Positions 42,551 through 51,854 of a stretch of DNA of 64,000 bases are shown here, piece by piece; position 1 is the first letter of the stretch; each line of letters begins with the position of its first letter. A program made the position numbers and the translations under genes. The DNA is from Bacteroidota bacterium (GTDB lineage Bacteria > Bacteroidota > Bacteroidia > 2-12-FULL-35-15). Location of the stretch: positions 251,638 to 315,637 of the forward strand of contig JAOQAD010000037.1 in NCBI GenBank assembly GCA_025963775.1. The letters are read 5' to 3'. A model generated the notes under the pieces. The model was given only the letters and a program-made list of their open reading frames with translations, was not told where the DNA came from and made no database searches.

Positions 42551-43672
42551 TTAGCTGTTCAGCATTACCGGCATCACCAGCATGAGGATATCTTCTGCAG
42601 GATTTTCTTTTTCTGTTGGCAACAGGATCCCTGCGCGGTTCGGTGCGCTCATTTCGAGGTTCACATTTTCGCAATTCAGGTTGCTCAGCATCTCTGCCAG
42701 GAATTTTGAATTGAAGCCGATCTCCATGTCTTCGCCTGCATACTGGCAGGTTAAACGTTCGCTTGCTTCGTTAGCGAAATCAAGGTCTTCCGCAGAAATG
42801 CTCAATTCGCTTCCTGCGATTTTCAAGCGCACCTGGTGAGTGGTTTTGTTGGAAAAGATGGAAACGCGCCTGATCGAGCTCAGGAAAGAAACACGGTCTA
42901 CAGTAAGCTTGTTCGGATTTTCTTTCGGGATCACCGCTTCGTAGTTCGGGTATTTTCCATCGATGAGGCGGCAAACAAGGTTTGTGTTTTCAAATGAAAA
43001 GAATGCGTTGGTGTTGTTGTATTCTATTTTCACATCACCGCTTACGCTGGATAAGATATTCTTCAATAAGTTCAATGGCTTTTTAGGAAGGATGAACGCG
43101 GATGCGTTTTGTGCCTTCGCATCGCTTCTGCGGTAACGCACCAGCTTGTGTGCATCGGTTGCCACAAAAATGATGTTCTCGGGCGACAGCTGGCAATACA
43201 CGCCAGACATTACCGGGCGCAGCTCATCGTTTCCTGTAGCGAAGATCGTTTTGTTGATCGCTGATGCAAGCACGCCTGCTTCAATGCTCAGTGAAGAAGC
43301 GGATTCGATGTTCGGAAGCTTTGGGAATTCATCGCCGTTATGCCCTGTAAGCTTGTATTTACCGTAATCGGAAATGATCTCGATACCGTATTTTTTATCG
43401 TCAACGCTGAATGTAAGCGGCTGCTCAGCAAATGTTTTCAAGGTGTCCAGCAATAATTTCGCAGGCACTGCAATGTTGCCCGTATCCTTTGATTCAACGG
43501 CGATGATCGTGGTCATTGTAGTTTCAAGGTCGGAAGCGGAAACCTTCAGCTGGTTCTTGTCGATCTCGAAGAGGAAATTATCCAGTATCGGCAGCGCGTT
43601 GTTGGAGTTCAACACTCCGCTGACCGCCTGTAGTTGTTTTAGTAATGAAGTGCTTGAAACAATAAATTTCAT
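42551..43672 (-). CDS. dnaN: DNA polymerase III beta subunit (sliding clamp)
   Basis: A 373-residue beta clamp of normal length. It begins MKFIVSSTSLLKQLQAVSGVL and contains the domain signatures ALPILDNFLFEI and FATGNDELRPVMSGVY, ending with DILMLVMPVML. The clamp is a dimeric ring that tethers polymerase III and repair enzymes to DNA. Here it is not next to dnaA but downstream of gldF-gldG and a DUF4340 gene. The 175-base gap upstream contains a TATATTTG box at 43,739-43,732, so it may have its own promoter. Confidence 0.97.
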   Translation of the reverse strand: MKFIVSSTSLLKQLQAVSGVLNSNNALPILDNFLFEIDKNQLKVSASDLETTMTTIIAVESKDTGNIAVPAKLLLDTLKTFAEQPLTFSVDDKKYGIEIISDYGKYKLTGHNGDEFPKLPNIESASSLSIEAGVLASAINKTIFATGNDELRPVMSGVYCQLSPENIIFVATDAHKLVRYRRSDAKAQNASAFILPKKPLNLLKNILSSVSGDVKIEYNNTNAFFSFENTNLVCRLIDGKYPNYEAVIPKENPNKLTVDRVSFLSSIRRVSIFSNKTTHQVRLKIAGSELSISAEDLDFANEASERLTCQYAGEDMEIGFNSKFLAEMLSNLNCENVNLEMSAPNRAGILLPTEKENPAEDILMLVMPVMLNS

Positions 43673-43731
43673 AGTTCTGTCTTTTTAAAAATGAGTGAAT
43701 TTTACAATCCTGTTCCTGTAAAACCTGTTAG

Positions 43732-43739
43732 CAAATATA
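43732..43739 (-). promoter_or_regulatory. Possible -7 element of dnaN
   Basis: TATATTTG on the minus strand is a perfect -7 box 60 bases before the dnaN start. No TTG lies at the usual 17-22 bases upstream (a TTTTG is 29 bases away), so this is tentative. Confidence 0.3.
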
Positions 43740-43847
43740 GCAGAATTACATATCCTTTTCCCCTGCTCCAAAAGTAACTTTTTAACAAAAAAAATCCCCA
43801 TTTTCAGGGGATTCGATACCATTTGGTTGAAAACATAAAACCGCTCC

Positions 43848-44903
43848 TTATGATTTTGGCTTCTCTCCTGCCCCACTATCTTTTTTCGTAAAATAGCCGG
43901 CCGGAGGCATCACTTTGCCAAATACATAATACTGCACCATTACAAAATCGTTGGTGCTTTCGAGGAGCGCATTCATCCTGTCGAGGTCAAATTTTACAGG
44001 CTTGCCTTCCGGGCTTATCATGTCCTCTTTCTTTGGCTTGCGTGCAAAAAATCTGATCCTGTTCACCTTTCCCGCATTGTCGGTAACGGTGAGGATGTTG
44101 ATCGGCGTGGATTTCAGCGTGGAGTCGATCTCCTGCTGTGTCATTGCCATATCAAGACTTTCGAAGTTGATCTGCTGAAAATACGAGAGGTATTGCTTTA
44201 CAGAGAGCGGATCGATGTTCTCCAGCTTTTTGCCTGACAGCATCGTCACCGTGTAATCGTTATTGCCATTCACTTTCAGCTCATAACCAAACTCAGGCCT
44301 GTCGGGCACTTCCAGCTTCACCGATTTAATATCTGTTGGCACATACTGCATGATGGTACGGTCGCGCCACAACTTTTCCTCCGTGAAATAACGCGTGGTG
44401 AGATAGCCCTCGAAGCCAGGGATGTAGGTAATGAAAGGCTTTGCGGAAGGCTTCATGGTTTCGGGGTCCATCAGGATCATGTACGTTCCGGTCATGTCCT
44501 GCGTTTGCGATCCCACATAATAGGCCTTTATAAGCTCGCCCCTGCTGTAGATCTCGCAGCGAACGGCATCCGCGGCAAGCTGCTTCACAATGTTATCCTG
44601 CGCTTTTTTCCCCACCGGCTCTTTGATATCTACCTTTTTCATTGTTTCGAGAAGGGTTTTCATCGCATCCATGCGCACCTGGTATTTCCCGTTCACGGTC
44701 CAGCCGCCTTTCGGATTCCTTTCCAGCGTAACGGCATTGCCTAATTTATCGGCGAGGAAGATCTTATCCACGGCAGCGGTATCTGCCACCGCAAAATCGC
44801 GCAGCGTTTCCTTAATGGTGCCTTTCCTGTTGTTGATGATGAACCAGAAAGAAAGTGAGCCTAAAATGATCACCAGTATGATCGCTATCCTGTTACGTTT
44901 CAT
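43848..44903 (-). CDS. DUF4340 domain protein linked to gldFG
   Basis: A 351-residue protein with one N-terminal membrane anchor (about residues 6-23; IAIILVIILGSLSFWFII). A periplasmic domain of the DUF4340 type follows (ERNPKGGWTVNGKYQVRMDAMKTLLETMKK; YVGSQTQDMTGTYMIL). The family is often found next to GldG-like ABC transporter subunits. Here it follows gldG by 68 bases in the same direction and probably works with that transporter. No catalytic motif is visible. Confidence 0.83.
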   Translation of the reverse strand: MKRNRIAIILVIILGSLSFWFIINNRKGTIKETLRDFAVADTAAVDKIFLADKLGNAVTLERNPKGGWTVNGKYQVRMDAMKTLLETMKKVDIKEPVGKKAQDNIVKQLAADAVRCEIYSRGELIKAYYVGSQTQDMTGTYMILMDPETMKPSAKPFITYIPGFEGYLTTRYFTEEKLWRDRTIMQYVPTDIKSVKLEVPDRPEFGYELKVNGNNDYTVTMLSGKKLENIDPLSVKQYLSYFQQINFESLDMAMTQQEIDSTLKSTPINILTVTDNAGKVNRIRFFARKPKKEDMISPEGKPVKFDLDRMNALLESTNDFVMVQYYVFGKVMPPAGYFTKKDSGAGEKPKS

Positions 44904-44971
44904 GTTGTCTGTTTATATCCCCTGCAATTCAATTTTTTCAATCTCTTCCAATTTTCAATCTCTTCAATCCA

Positions 44972-46651
44972 CTAATTTCCGTACTTCCGCTTTCTGCGGA
45001 TGAAATGAATGATGCCATACAGCAATACCAGCAGCAAAGGAACGCAGGTATTGATCAGCTGCCATTTCAGGCGTTCCGTTTTTATTTTTTTCTTGTCCAG
45101 CAAGCGCAGTGTCAGTTCGCGGGAGCGTACACTGATCAGACCGGAATCATCGCAGAGGTAATTCACGCAGTTCAGAATAAAATCCTTGTTGCCAAAAGTC
45201 TGGTTGGTGTATTTATCATAGCCCAGCGGATAAGGCTTCCCGGAAGAGGTCTGCACATCATTCCTGATCACATCTCCATCGGCGATCACGATCATTTTAT
45301 TGCTTACGCCTTTCTTTTTGAACTGGTACTCTTTTAAAAATTCCGGCGGGAACGCACGGTTTTTGAACACCGATTCAAATTCTCCTTCGAGCAACACAGC
45401 CACCGGCTGCTTCGGGTTTTTAAACTGTGCCTCGTCCTGCTGGAACTGCATGATGCGCATGTCCACACGCACAGGAGCATTGATGGTCTTTGAATTTTTT
45501 GAGGTGGTAAGCAATACCGTTTTTTCAATTCCCGGCGCTTCCACGAAATCGATGCTGGATGTAAAATCAAATTTGATCGCATCGAGATTTTTCACGATCG
45601 GGTGCTTTTGTGTTGGCAGGATCACCGGAGAGTAGATCCATGGCTTTAATTCGATCTTCGGCTGCTGCCCGCGGTAAGCAGTGTTTACAGGCAATGCGGA
45701 TGACTGCAGGTCAAGCACCATGTTCTGGTTGATGCGTGCGCCGTATTTGAAAAGCATTTCCTCGAGGCCAAGGTCGTACGGCACAGCGAGTGTCCTTCCT
45801 GTGCGTGCAAGGCTGTCGATGCGGGTTTCCAAAGCATCGATGCACCACAGCACTTTTCCGCCGCGCATGATGAACTGATCGATCACAAATTTATCTTCTT
45901 TCGAAAAGGTAGTATCCGGCTTCGCGATCACGATTGCTGCAAGTCCGTCCAGCGCATCCAGCTGCCCGTTGATCTTTACACGCTTCAAGCCGTAAAACTG
46001 CCCGAGCGCATTTTTTATATCCTCGACATACAGTGTATCCAATTCCCCATGGCCTTCAATGAATCCGATCTCGTTATTGATGGTTGTTGTGAGGCTCCTG
46101 ATCGTGCTTGCAAATTCATACTCGAGCGCCTGTACCGAATTATTGAGCTGTCCTTCGGAAGAAACGCCCAACTGTGTTTTCAGCAGCTGCCATGGAGCTT
46201 CATGCCCTTTGTAGGAAACAATCGCGCCCGGCCAGATCACCTGCTGCGATGTTCCCGACTCTTCCTTCACTTCAAGGTTGGTCGGCTGCAGCCCTTTATC
46301 ATAGAGCTGTTTGTAAACTTCGTTCTGTTGCTTCTTATCCGGGTTTTCGGATGGATCAATAAATTCGTATTCAATATTATTACCGGAATAAGTGCGGAAC
46401 TCATCCAGCATTTCCCTGGTCTCATCGCGCAGGCGTTTGAAGCCGGCAGGAAAATCACCTTCAAGGTACACTTTCACATACACGGTCTCATCCAACTTGC
46501 GAAGCAGGTTCTTTGTGGCATCCGACAGGGTATAGCGCTTTTCGGAAGTAAGGTCGAAACGGTGGAACACAAACGAGGCAACAACATTCAGCAATACAAT
46601 AACCAGTATTGAGAGTGTTAATGCGGTAAGGTCACGTTTTTTATTTTTCAT
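44972..46651 (-). CDS. gldG: Gliding-motility ABC transporter substrate-binding subunit GldG
   Basis: A 559-residue protein of the GldG family. It has an N-terminal membrane segment (about 13-30), a large periplasmic part with FDLTSEKRYTLSDATKNLLRKLDETVYVKVYLEGDFPAGFKRL and EIGFIEGHGELDTLYV, the signature ALDGLAAIVIAKPDTTFSKEDKFVIDQFIMRGGKVLWCID, and a C-terminal membrane segment (about 530-550) before a basic tail. Together with GldF and the ATPase GldA, not in this window, it forms an ABC transporter needed for gliding in Flavobacterium johnsoniae. Gliding in this organism is not proved by it. It follows gldF after 179 bases that hold a long inverted repeat. Confidence 0.92.
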   Translation of the reverse strand: MKNKKRDLTALTLSILVIVLLNVVASFVFHRFDLTSEKRYTLSDATKNLLRKLDETVYVKVYLEGDFPAGFKRLRDETREMLDEFRTYSGNNIEYEFIDPSENPDKKQQNEVYKQLYDKGLQPTNLEVKEESGTSQQVIWPGAIVSYKGHEAPWQLLKTQLGVSSEGQLNNSVQALEYEFASTIRSLTTTINNEIGFIEGHGELDTLYVEDIKNALGQFYGLKRVKINGQLDALDGLAAIVIAKPDTTFSKEDKFVIDQFIMRGGKVLWCIDALETRIDSLARTGRTLAVPYDLGLEEMLFKYGARINQNMVLDLQSSALPVNTAYRGQQPKIELKPWIYSPVILPTQKHPIVKNLDAIKFDFTSSIDFVEAPGIEKTVLLTTSKNSKTINAPVRVDMRIMQFQQDEAQFKNPKQPVAVLLEGEFESVFKNRAFPPEFLKEYQFKKKGVSNKMIVIADGDVIRNDVQTSSGKPYPLGYDKYTNQTFGNKDFILNCVNYLCDDSGLISVRSRELTLRLLDKKKIKTERLKWQLINTCVPLLLVLLYGIIHFIRRKRKYGN

Positions 46652-46713
46652 TTAACTATCTACTAAATACCAATCTGTACGAATCTTTACTAATTACGAA
46701 TTTTCTCCGAAAA

Positions 46714-46796
46714 CGTCATCCCGTGCCACGACGCTGGATCTCACAAATGTTAGCAGCTTCTTTTTAACAGATCCCGTGTCGTGGCATGGGATGACG
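46714..46796. repeat. Palindromic repeat, family B, copy 1 (between gldF and gldG)
   Basis: The arms 46714-46732 and 46778-46796 are complementary at 18 of 19 positions (CGTCATCCCGTGCCACGAC type). They are 45 bases apart. The same ATCCCGTG...CACGGGATGAC core recurs at 59,553 and 59,766. It lies inside the gldF-gldG operon and has no T run, so it is not a standard terminator, but the hairpin could still affect the ratio of the two products. Confidence 0.75.
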
Positions 46797-46830
46797 TCAG
46801 AAATAGAAACGAACAAACTACAAAAGTTCA

Positions 46831-47580
46831 CTACCACTTCCTGCTTTCCAGCACCGTACGCGTTCCCAAAATGAACACCGTGATAAGGCTGAGGAAATAG
46901 ATCATATCCCTCGTATCGATCACGCCGCGGCTCATGGAAACATAATGCTGGTTGATCCCCAGCGCATAGATCAGGTTGTCGATCTTACTGAACCATGGGA
47001 ATGCACCGATATAATCAAAGCCGGTATAAACAAAAAAGCAAAGGAACAATGCGAAAATAAAGGAAACCACCTGGTTATCGGTGATCGCGGAAGCAAAAAT
47101 ACCAATGGCCACAAAGGCTGCACCGAGGAACAGCAATCCGATGTACGAGCCCCACATGCCGCCGGTATCGATGTTCCCGATCGGGCTGCCGAGCCGGTGA
47201 ACGGAGTAATAATAGATGAGGGTGGGCAATAAGGAAAAAAGCACGAGGATGAACCCGGCGAAATATTTTGCAAGGATGATCTGGAGGTCGGTAAGCGGGC
47301 GCGTAAGCAGCAGCTCGATGGTGCCTGCCTTTTTTTCATCGGCGAATGAACGCATGGTGATGGCCGGGATCAGGAAGAGGAATACCCAGGGTGCAATGAT
47401 GAAAAGGGAATCGATGTTGGCATAGCCCGTGTCCAGCACATTGGAGTTGGAGCTCGAATTTGAATCGGAAGGAATGATCCACATGAACAGGCTGATGAGG
47501 GCAAGGAACACAAAAATGCTGATATACCCGATCAGTGAGCTTAAAAAACTGCGTATTTCCTTCTTAAGTAATGTGTACAT
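46831..47580 (-). CDS. gldF: Gliding-motility ABC transporter permease GldF
   Basis: A 249-residue membrane protein of the ABC-2 permease type with six predicted membrane segments. It starts MYTLLKKEIRSFLSSLIGYI and contains the GldF signature FADEKKAGTIELLLTRPLTD followed by ILAKYF. It is the first gene of the set gldF-gldG-DUF4340 and probably starts the transcript, divergent from lysC. No convincing promoter was found on this strand in the 142-base gap. Confidence 0.92.
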   Translation of the reverse strand: MYTLLKKEIRSFLSSLIGYISIFVFLALISLFMWIIPSDSNSSSNSNVLDTGYANIDSLFIIAPWVFLFLIPAITMRSFADEKKAGTIELLLTRPLTDLQIILAKYFAGFILVLFSLLPTLIYYYSVHRLGSPIGNIDTGGMWGSYIGLLFLGAAFVAIGIFASAITDNQVVSFIFALFLCFFVYTGFDYIGAFPWFSKIDNLIYALGINQHYVSMSRGVIDTRDMIYFLSLITVFILGTRTVLESRKW

Positions 47581-47657
47581 AAACAGAGCGTAAAAGTACT
47601 ATTAAAAACTCAGGTGGGGATGTTTTTTTGAACTATGCGAAAATACAAATTAATTCA

Positions 47658-47686
47658 TTGCAGCTCTTTCATTTATCCTAAATTTG
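47658..47686 (+). promoter_or_regulatory. Promoter of the aspartate kinase gene
   Basis: TTG (47658-47660), 18 bases, TAAATTTG (47679-47686): a full match to the Bacteroidota consensus. The start point should be near 47,693, about 30 bases before the ATG at 47,723. Confidence 0.65.
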
Positions 47687-47722
47687 CTACCCTTAATTGT
47701 TAATTACTGTTAATTGATTGCT

Positions 47723-49033
47723 ATGAGAGTTTTAAAATTCGGAGGTACCTCCGTGGGTTCGGCAGAACGGATGCATGCGCTGGTAAAACTGATCAGTGAT
47801 GGCGTTCCAAAAATTGTTGTGCTTTCCGCCATGAGCGGCACAACCAATAACCTGGTGGAGATCGCAACAGCGCTGTACGCAAAGGAGCATGATAAGGCAC
47901 GACTGCTGATCGCTGCACTGGAAGACAGGTACAAGCAGGTGATCACTCAATTATACAAAACCGAAAATGCTTTAAATAAAGGCAAAGAGCTGATCGCTTC
48001 GCATTTTGAGCACCTCCGTTCCTTTACCATGGACCTGTTCACGGTGAATGAAGAGCGCGCCATTCTTGCACAGGGTGAGCTGCTGTCAACGGCCATGTTC
48101 CATTATTACCTCGAAGAGCTCAATGTGGATTCGGTGCTGCTGCCTGCGCTTAACTTCATGCGCATCGATGAGAACGAAGAGCCCGACATGAAATACATTG
48201 AAGCGAATGCTGCGGCAGAGCTTGCAAAATATCCCGGTAAAAAATTATTCATCACACAGGGCTACATCTGCCGCAATGCTTTCGGCGAGATCGATAACCT
48301 GAAGCGCGGCGGAAGCGATTATACGGCAACCATCATCGGCGCTGCGATCCGCTCGGACGAGATCCAGATCTGGACCGACATTGACGGGATGCACAACAAC
48401 GATCCCCGCATTGTAGATAAAACACATCCCATTGCACAGCTCTCTTTTGATGAGGCGGCCGAGCTTGCGTATTTCGGGGCAAAGATCCTGCACCCGACCT
48501 GCATCCTCCCGGCGCAAATGAAGAACATCCCGGTACGGCTGTTAAACACCATGCAGCCGGAAGCAAAAGGAACGGTGATCAATTCAACAGCGACGGGCGA
48601 CAGCATTAAAGCAGTTGCCGCGAAAGACGGCATCACCGCGATCAAGGTAAAATCGGGACGAATGCTGCTGGCCTATGGTTTCCTGCGTTCTGTATTCGAA
48701 ATCTTCGAGCGCTATAAAACACCGATCGACATGATCACCACTTCGGAGGTGGCGGTATCATTGACTGTTGACAACACCAAAAACCTTGATGCGATTGTAA
48801 AAGAGCTGAAAGAGTTCTGCAGTGTGGAAGTGGACAATGACCTTACTATTGTTTGTATCGTAGGGAGCTTTACCGCTGAAAAGGAAGGCTACGCATTAAA
48901 GATCTTCGACGCACTGAAGCAGATCCCGATCCGGATGATCTCCTACGGCGGAAGCGAGAACAACGTTTCCATACTGGTGGATACAAAGTTAAAAAAGGAT
49001 GCATTGGTGGCTTTGAATAAGGGATTATTTTAA
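47723..49033 (+). CDS. lysC: Aspartate kinase
   Basis: Aspartate kinase phosphorylates aspartate at the head of lysine, threonine and methionine synthesis. The 436-residue protein starts at the ATG at 47,723 with the kinase signature VLKFGGTSVGS. It contains GGSDYTATIIGAAIRSDEIQIWTDIDG and DEAAELAYFGAKILHP. The last ~140 residues are two ACT domains (SLTVDNTKNLDAIVKELKE; IPIRMISYGGSENNVSILV) that in this family bind lysine or threonine as feedback inhibitors. It is monofunctional, without homoserine dehydrogenase. Diaminopimelate decarboxylase follows 206 bases on, which favours the lysine branch. Confidence 0.93.
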   Translation: MRVLKFGGTSVGSAERMHALVKLISDGVPKIVVLSAMSGTTNNLVEIATALYAKEHDKARLLIAALEDRYKQVITQLYKTENALNKGKELIASHFEHLRSFTMDLFTVNEERAILAQGELLSTAMFHYYLEELNVDSVLLPALNFMRIDENEEPDMKYIEANAAAELAKYPGKKLFITQGYICRNAFGEIDNLKRGGSDYTATIIGAAIRSDEIQIWTDIDGMHNNDPRIVDKTHPIAQLSFDEAAELAYFGAKILHPTCILPAQMKNIPVRLLNTMQPEAKGTVINSTATGDSIKAVAAKDGITAIKVKSGRMLLAYGFLRSVFEIFERYKTPIDMITTSEVAVSLTVDNTKNLDAIVKELKEFCSVEVDNDLTIVCIVGSFTAEKEGYALKIFDALKQIPIRMISYGGSENNVSILVDTKLKKDALVALNKGLF

Positions 49034-49103
49034 ATGTACGGATCTTACGGATCGCGGATCTTACGGATATTACGAATCTGTGTGTGTTGAAAGCTGTGTG
49101 CAG

Positions 49104-49200
49104 GTCATTTCGAGTTCGACCAAAGGGAGAGTATCGGGAAAGCGCGGGGCTTGTTCCCGATATGCTCGTGCCTCGCTACTCGAACTGACGCTAATAAAAT
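49104..49200 (+). repeat. Dispersed palindromic repeat, family A, copy 2
   Basis: A 97-base element that runs from GTCATTTCGAGTTCGACC to GCTAATAAAAT. It is nearly identical to the one at 54,071-54,167 except for the loop between the GGGAGAGTATCG and CGATATGCTCGTGCC arms. Both ends carry CGAGT/ACTCG inverted motifs. Upstream, 49,038-49,080, is a run of imperfect CGGATCTTACG copies ending in ACGAATCTGTGTG, which also precedes copy 3. It fills most of the gap between lysC and lysA. Confidence 0.8.
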
Positions 49201-49239
49201 CGAATTATACAAATTTTACAATTATTAATTCAACCAAGA

Positions 49240-50424
49240 ATGTTCACAACAGCTGTCATCAATAAATTCAAATCCACTCCCACTCCCTTTTATTACTATG
49301 ACCTGGATGTGCTGAAACAAACACTTCAGAAGGTGAAGAGCGAAAGCAGCAAATATAATTTCATTGTGCATTATGCATTGAAAGCAAATGCGAACAATGA
49401 AGTGCTGGAGATCGTCCGCGCGAACGGGATCGGTGCCGACTGCGTTAGCGGCAACGAAGTGAAGAAGGCTGTTGAATGCAAATTCGGCCGCAGCCACATT
49501 GTGTTTGCTGGTGTCGGAAAAAGTGATGAGGAGATCAATTACGCGCTCGACAGCGATATTTTCTGCTTTAACTGCGAAAGCAAGGAAGAGCTGGAGATCA
49601 TCAACGGGCTGGCAAATGCAAAGAACAAAACCGCAAGCATCGCGCTTCGCATCAACCCGAATGTAAATGCAAACACGCATAAATACATCACTACCGGGCT
49701 CGAAGAAAATAAATTCGGGATCAACCTCTGGGAGCTGGATGATGTAGTGAAGCTGCTGGAAACGTTAAGCAACATAAAGCTCATCGGCCTGCATTTTCAC
49801 ATCGGCTCACAGATAACAGACATGAGCTCATTCAAAAGCCTTTGCCTGCGCGTGAACGAGATCCAGGGCTGGTTTGTAAGCCATAAGATCCACATCGAAA
49901 ATGTGAATGTGGGCGGCGGGCTTGGCGTGGATTATCATGATCCGGACAATCACATGATCCCGGACTTTGAAACATATTTTAAATTGTTCCATGATTTTCT
50001 CGAGCTGCGCCCCGGGCAGAAAGTGCATTTCGAGCTGGGCAGGGCCATTGTTGCGCAATGCGGCACGCTTGTATCAAAAGTGCTTTATATCAAGAAAGGC
50101 GTGAACACCAACTTCGCGATCCTCGATGCAGGAATGACGGAGCTGATGCGTCCGGCCTTGTACCAGGCCTATCATAAGATCGAGAACCTTACGGCGATCG
50201 CAGATGAGAAATGGGAAAAAGAAAACGGGAGCGAATCGAGCTTCATGCAGAAATATGATGTGGTGGGGCCGATCTGTGAAAGCTCGGACTGCTTCGGCAA
50301 AGCGGTGAACCTGCCTGAAACATCCCGCGGTGATATAGTGGTGCTGCGCACAGCAGGCGCTTACGGCGAAGTGATGTCGAACGGCTATAATTTACGCGAT
50401 AAGGTTAAGGCGGTTTATTCCTGA
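49240..50424 (+). CDS. lysA: Diaminopimelate decarboxylase
   Basis: This 394-residue fold-type III PLP enzyme catalyses the last step of lysine synthesis. The PLP lysine lies in HYALKANAN (about residues 43-51). Other signatures are GLHFHIGSQITD, the glycine-rich phosphate site NVGGGLGVDYHD, the FELGRAIVAQCG segment, and the substrate-site GPICESSDCFGK with its catalytic Cys. GAYGEVMSNGYNLRDK closes the active site from the C-terminal domain. Length and motifs are normal. It is 206 bases downstream of lysC. Confidence 0.95.
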   Translation: MFTTAVINKFKSTPTPFYYYDLDVLKQTLQKVKSESSKYNFIVHYALKANANNEVLEIVRANGIGADCVSGNEVKKAVECKFGRSHIVFAGVGKSDEEINYALDSDIFCFNCESKEELEIINGLANAKNKTASIALRINPNVNANTHKYITTGLEENKFGINLWELDDVVKLLETLSNIKLIGLHFHIGSQITDMSSFKSLCLRVNEIQGWFVSHKIHIENVNVGGGLGVDYHDPDNHMIPDFETYFKLFHDFLELRPGQKVHFELGRAIVAQCGTLVSKVLYIKKGVNTNFAILDAGMTELMRPALYQAYHKIENLTAIADEKWEKENGSESSFMQKYDVVGPICESSDCFGKAVNLPETSRGDIVVLRTAGAYGEVMSNGYNLRDKVKAVYS

Positions 50425-50464
50425 TTTGGATTTCCACATTTATTTTCTCAATTTTACTACTCAC

Positions 50465-51031
50465 ATGAAAATCAAAGTTGGGTTACCTATCCTCTTATTC
50501 CTTTTTTCCATCTTTCTTATTTCCTGCGAAGGAGATCAGACTGTGAAATTCAGGTTCACCGGGCTCGACCTTGACCACGTGAATTCCGCTCCCGGCCTGC
50601 CTGTGATCGCCCATGATTCTGTTCCGAAAAAATTATACGGCATCCGCCTTTACCTCTATCCTGCAGAAACCTACAGGAAAGGAAGATATTTCGATCCCTA
50701 CGAAGCGCCACCGATCAACGAAGACCCGATCACGAAGCTGACTGTGTGGTGCGACAGTACATTCAACGGCGCAGCTCCGGGCACACCTGTCAACAACCAG
50801 TTCCTGCTTTTCCAGGGCAGCTACCTGCACATGGATACGCTCGAGATCGGTAAAGGCATTGATCCCACAGCACGCTACCGCGAGGATTTTGAGAAAAACA
50901 ATTTCCCTGAGTATGTTGATCTTCTGCTCCGCACAGAACCGACAAATGGCAATTATAAATTCCATGTGGAGATGCGCCTGTACAATGGAGCGGTATACAC
51001 CGATTCGACAACTAACGTTAAGCTCTATTGA
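50465..51031 (+). CDS. Hypothetical lipoprotein
   Basis: I start this at the ATG at 50,465 (188 residues), because a lipoprotein signal follows at once: MKIKVGLPILLFLFSIFLIS then Cys21 (LISCEGD). The frame is open 13 codons upstream. The mature part is mostly beta, with KLTVWCDSTFNGAAPGTPVNNQFLLFQG and NYKFHVEMRLYNGAVYTD, and I do not recognise it. Its stop overlaps the start of the next gene, so the two are translated together. It is likely an outer-membrane lipoprotein. Confidence 0.75.
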   Translation: MKIKVGLPILLFLFSIFLISCEGDQTVKFRFTGLDLDHVNSAPGLPVIAHDSVPKKLYGIRLYLYPAETYRKGRYFDPYEAPPINEDPITKLTVWCDSTFNGAAPGTPVNNQFLLFQGSYLHMDTLEIGKGIDPTARYREDFEKNNFPEYVDLLLRTEPTNGNYKFHVEMRLYNGAVYTDSTTNVKLY

Positions 51032-51852
51032 TGAAAAAGCTGGTGCACCTCTTCCTCCTTTTTCCATTTTTCTGCCTTGCGCAAAAAGATTCCAGTACGC
51101 CCCAAAGGAAAGCGATCGGCTGGGAACTTGTACTGCCTTTTGAGCCCGGACTGAGCTATTATCTATCATCCTCAACGAATGAAGCATCCGCGGAAGCAAG
51201 CCATTTGCTAAGCCATCCGAAAGCTGTAGGAACACGGCTGCAGGCGCTTTCGGCCCAACTGCATTTTTATGACCGCGCTTATATCGGGCTTGCCTATACG
51301 CTTGACGGAGTGGGATTTAAAAACGCGGATGCCCTGGAAGACCTGCAGAAGCATCAGCCCGGTTATTTTGTACAGGAAGAAAGTAAATACATCAGCTCCA
51401 GCGGCTTCTCTTACGGCAAATACACACAACATTATTTCAGGGCCGAAATAGGATTGAACATCAGGCTTAAAAAATTCATGTACCTGCAGCCATTTGTATC
51501 GTACGGCATTGGCAGGGGCACTGTGCCTTCGGGCAAATATGGCTTTAAGGACAACAGCTCCAATTATTTTTATGAAAACAGCTACAGCTTCAGGCGGCCG
51601 ATGGTGAACGTGATCAATGCAGGATTTAACTTCAACCTGCATTCACAGGATAACAACGAGGAAAAACGGTATATGGGCTACTGGGGATTCAGGCTGGATT
51701 ATACCCGGGCAGTGGCCACAGCAACCGGTATTGTATCAAGCACTGATATTTACAGCGCTACAGCAAACCGTGAATATTCAATGAAAAGGACAAGCAGCTA
51801 CATCTCACTCTCGGTATTTGTGGGTGTTTCAAGTTATACAGACAAACGATAA
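51031..51852 (+). CDS. Hypothetical secreted or outer-membrane protein
   Basis: The ATG at 51,031 overlaps the previous stop (TGATG). The 273-residue protein has a signal peptide (MKKLVHLFLLFPFFCLA, then QKDS). It also has many alternating aromatic/polar strands with glycines, for example AYIGLAYTLDGVGF, YFRAEIGLNIRLKKFMYLQPFVSYGIGRG and YWGFRLDYTRAVA, ending SSYISLSVFVGVSSYTDKR. This pattern fits an 8- to 12-stranded outer-membrane beta-barrel. No named family is recognised. It is translationally coupled to the lipoprotein gene, which suggests a complex. Confidence 0.68.
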   Translation: MKKLVHLFLLFPFFCLAQKDSSTPQRKAIGWELVLPFEPGLSYYLSSSTNEASAEASHLLSHPKAVGTRLQALSAQLHFYDRAYIGLAYTLDGVGFKNADALEDLQKHQPGYFVQEESKYISSSGFSYGKYTQHYFRAEIGLNIRLKKFMYLQPFVSYGIGRGTVPSGKYGFKDNSSNYFYENSYSFRRPMVNVINAGFNFNLHSQDNNEEKRYMGYWGFRLDYTRAVATATGIVSSTDIYSATANREYSMKRTSSYISLSVFVGVSSYTDKR

Positions 51853-51854
51853 AA

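Noticed and set aside
47687-47722. Lysine riboswitch in front of lysC
   Set aside because: The predicted leader is only about 30 bases, far too short for the lysine aptamer.
48245-48645. Minus-strand frames inside lysC
   Set aside because: They are shadows of the aspartate kinase reading frame, with no start signals or homology.
49034-49239. tRNA or small RNA gene between lysC and lysA
   Set aside because: The hairpins belong to repeat family A; I could not fold a cloverleaf or find a T-loop GGTTCRA consensus.
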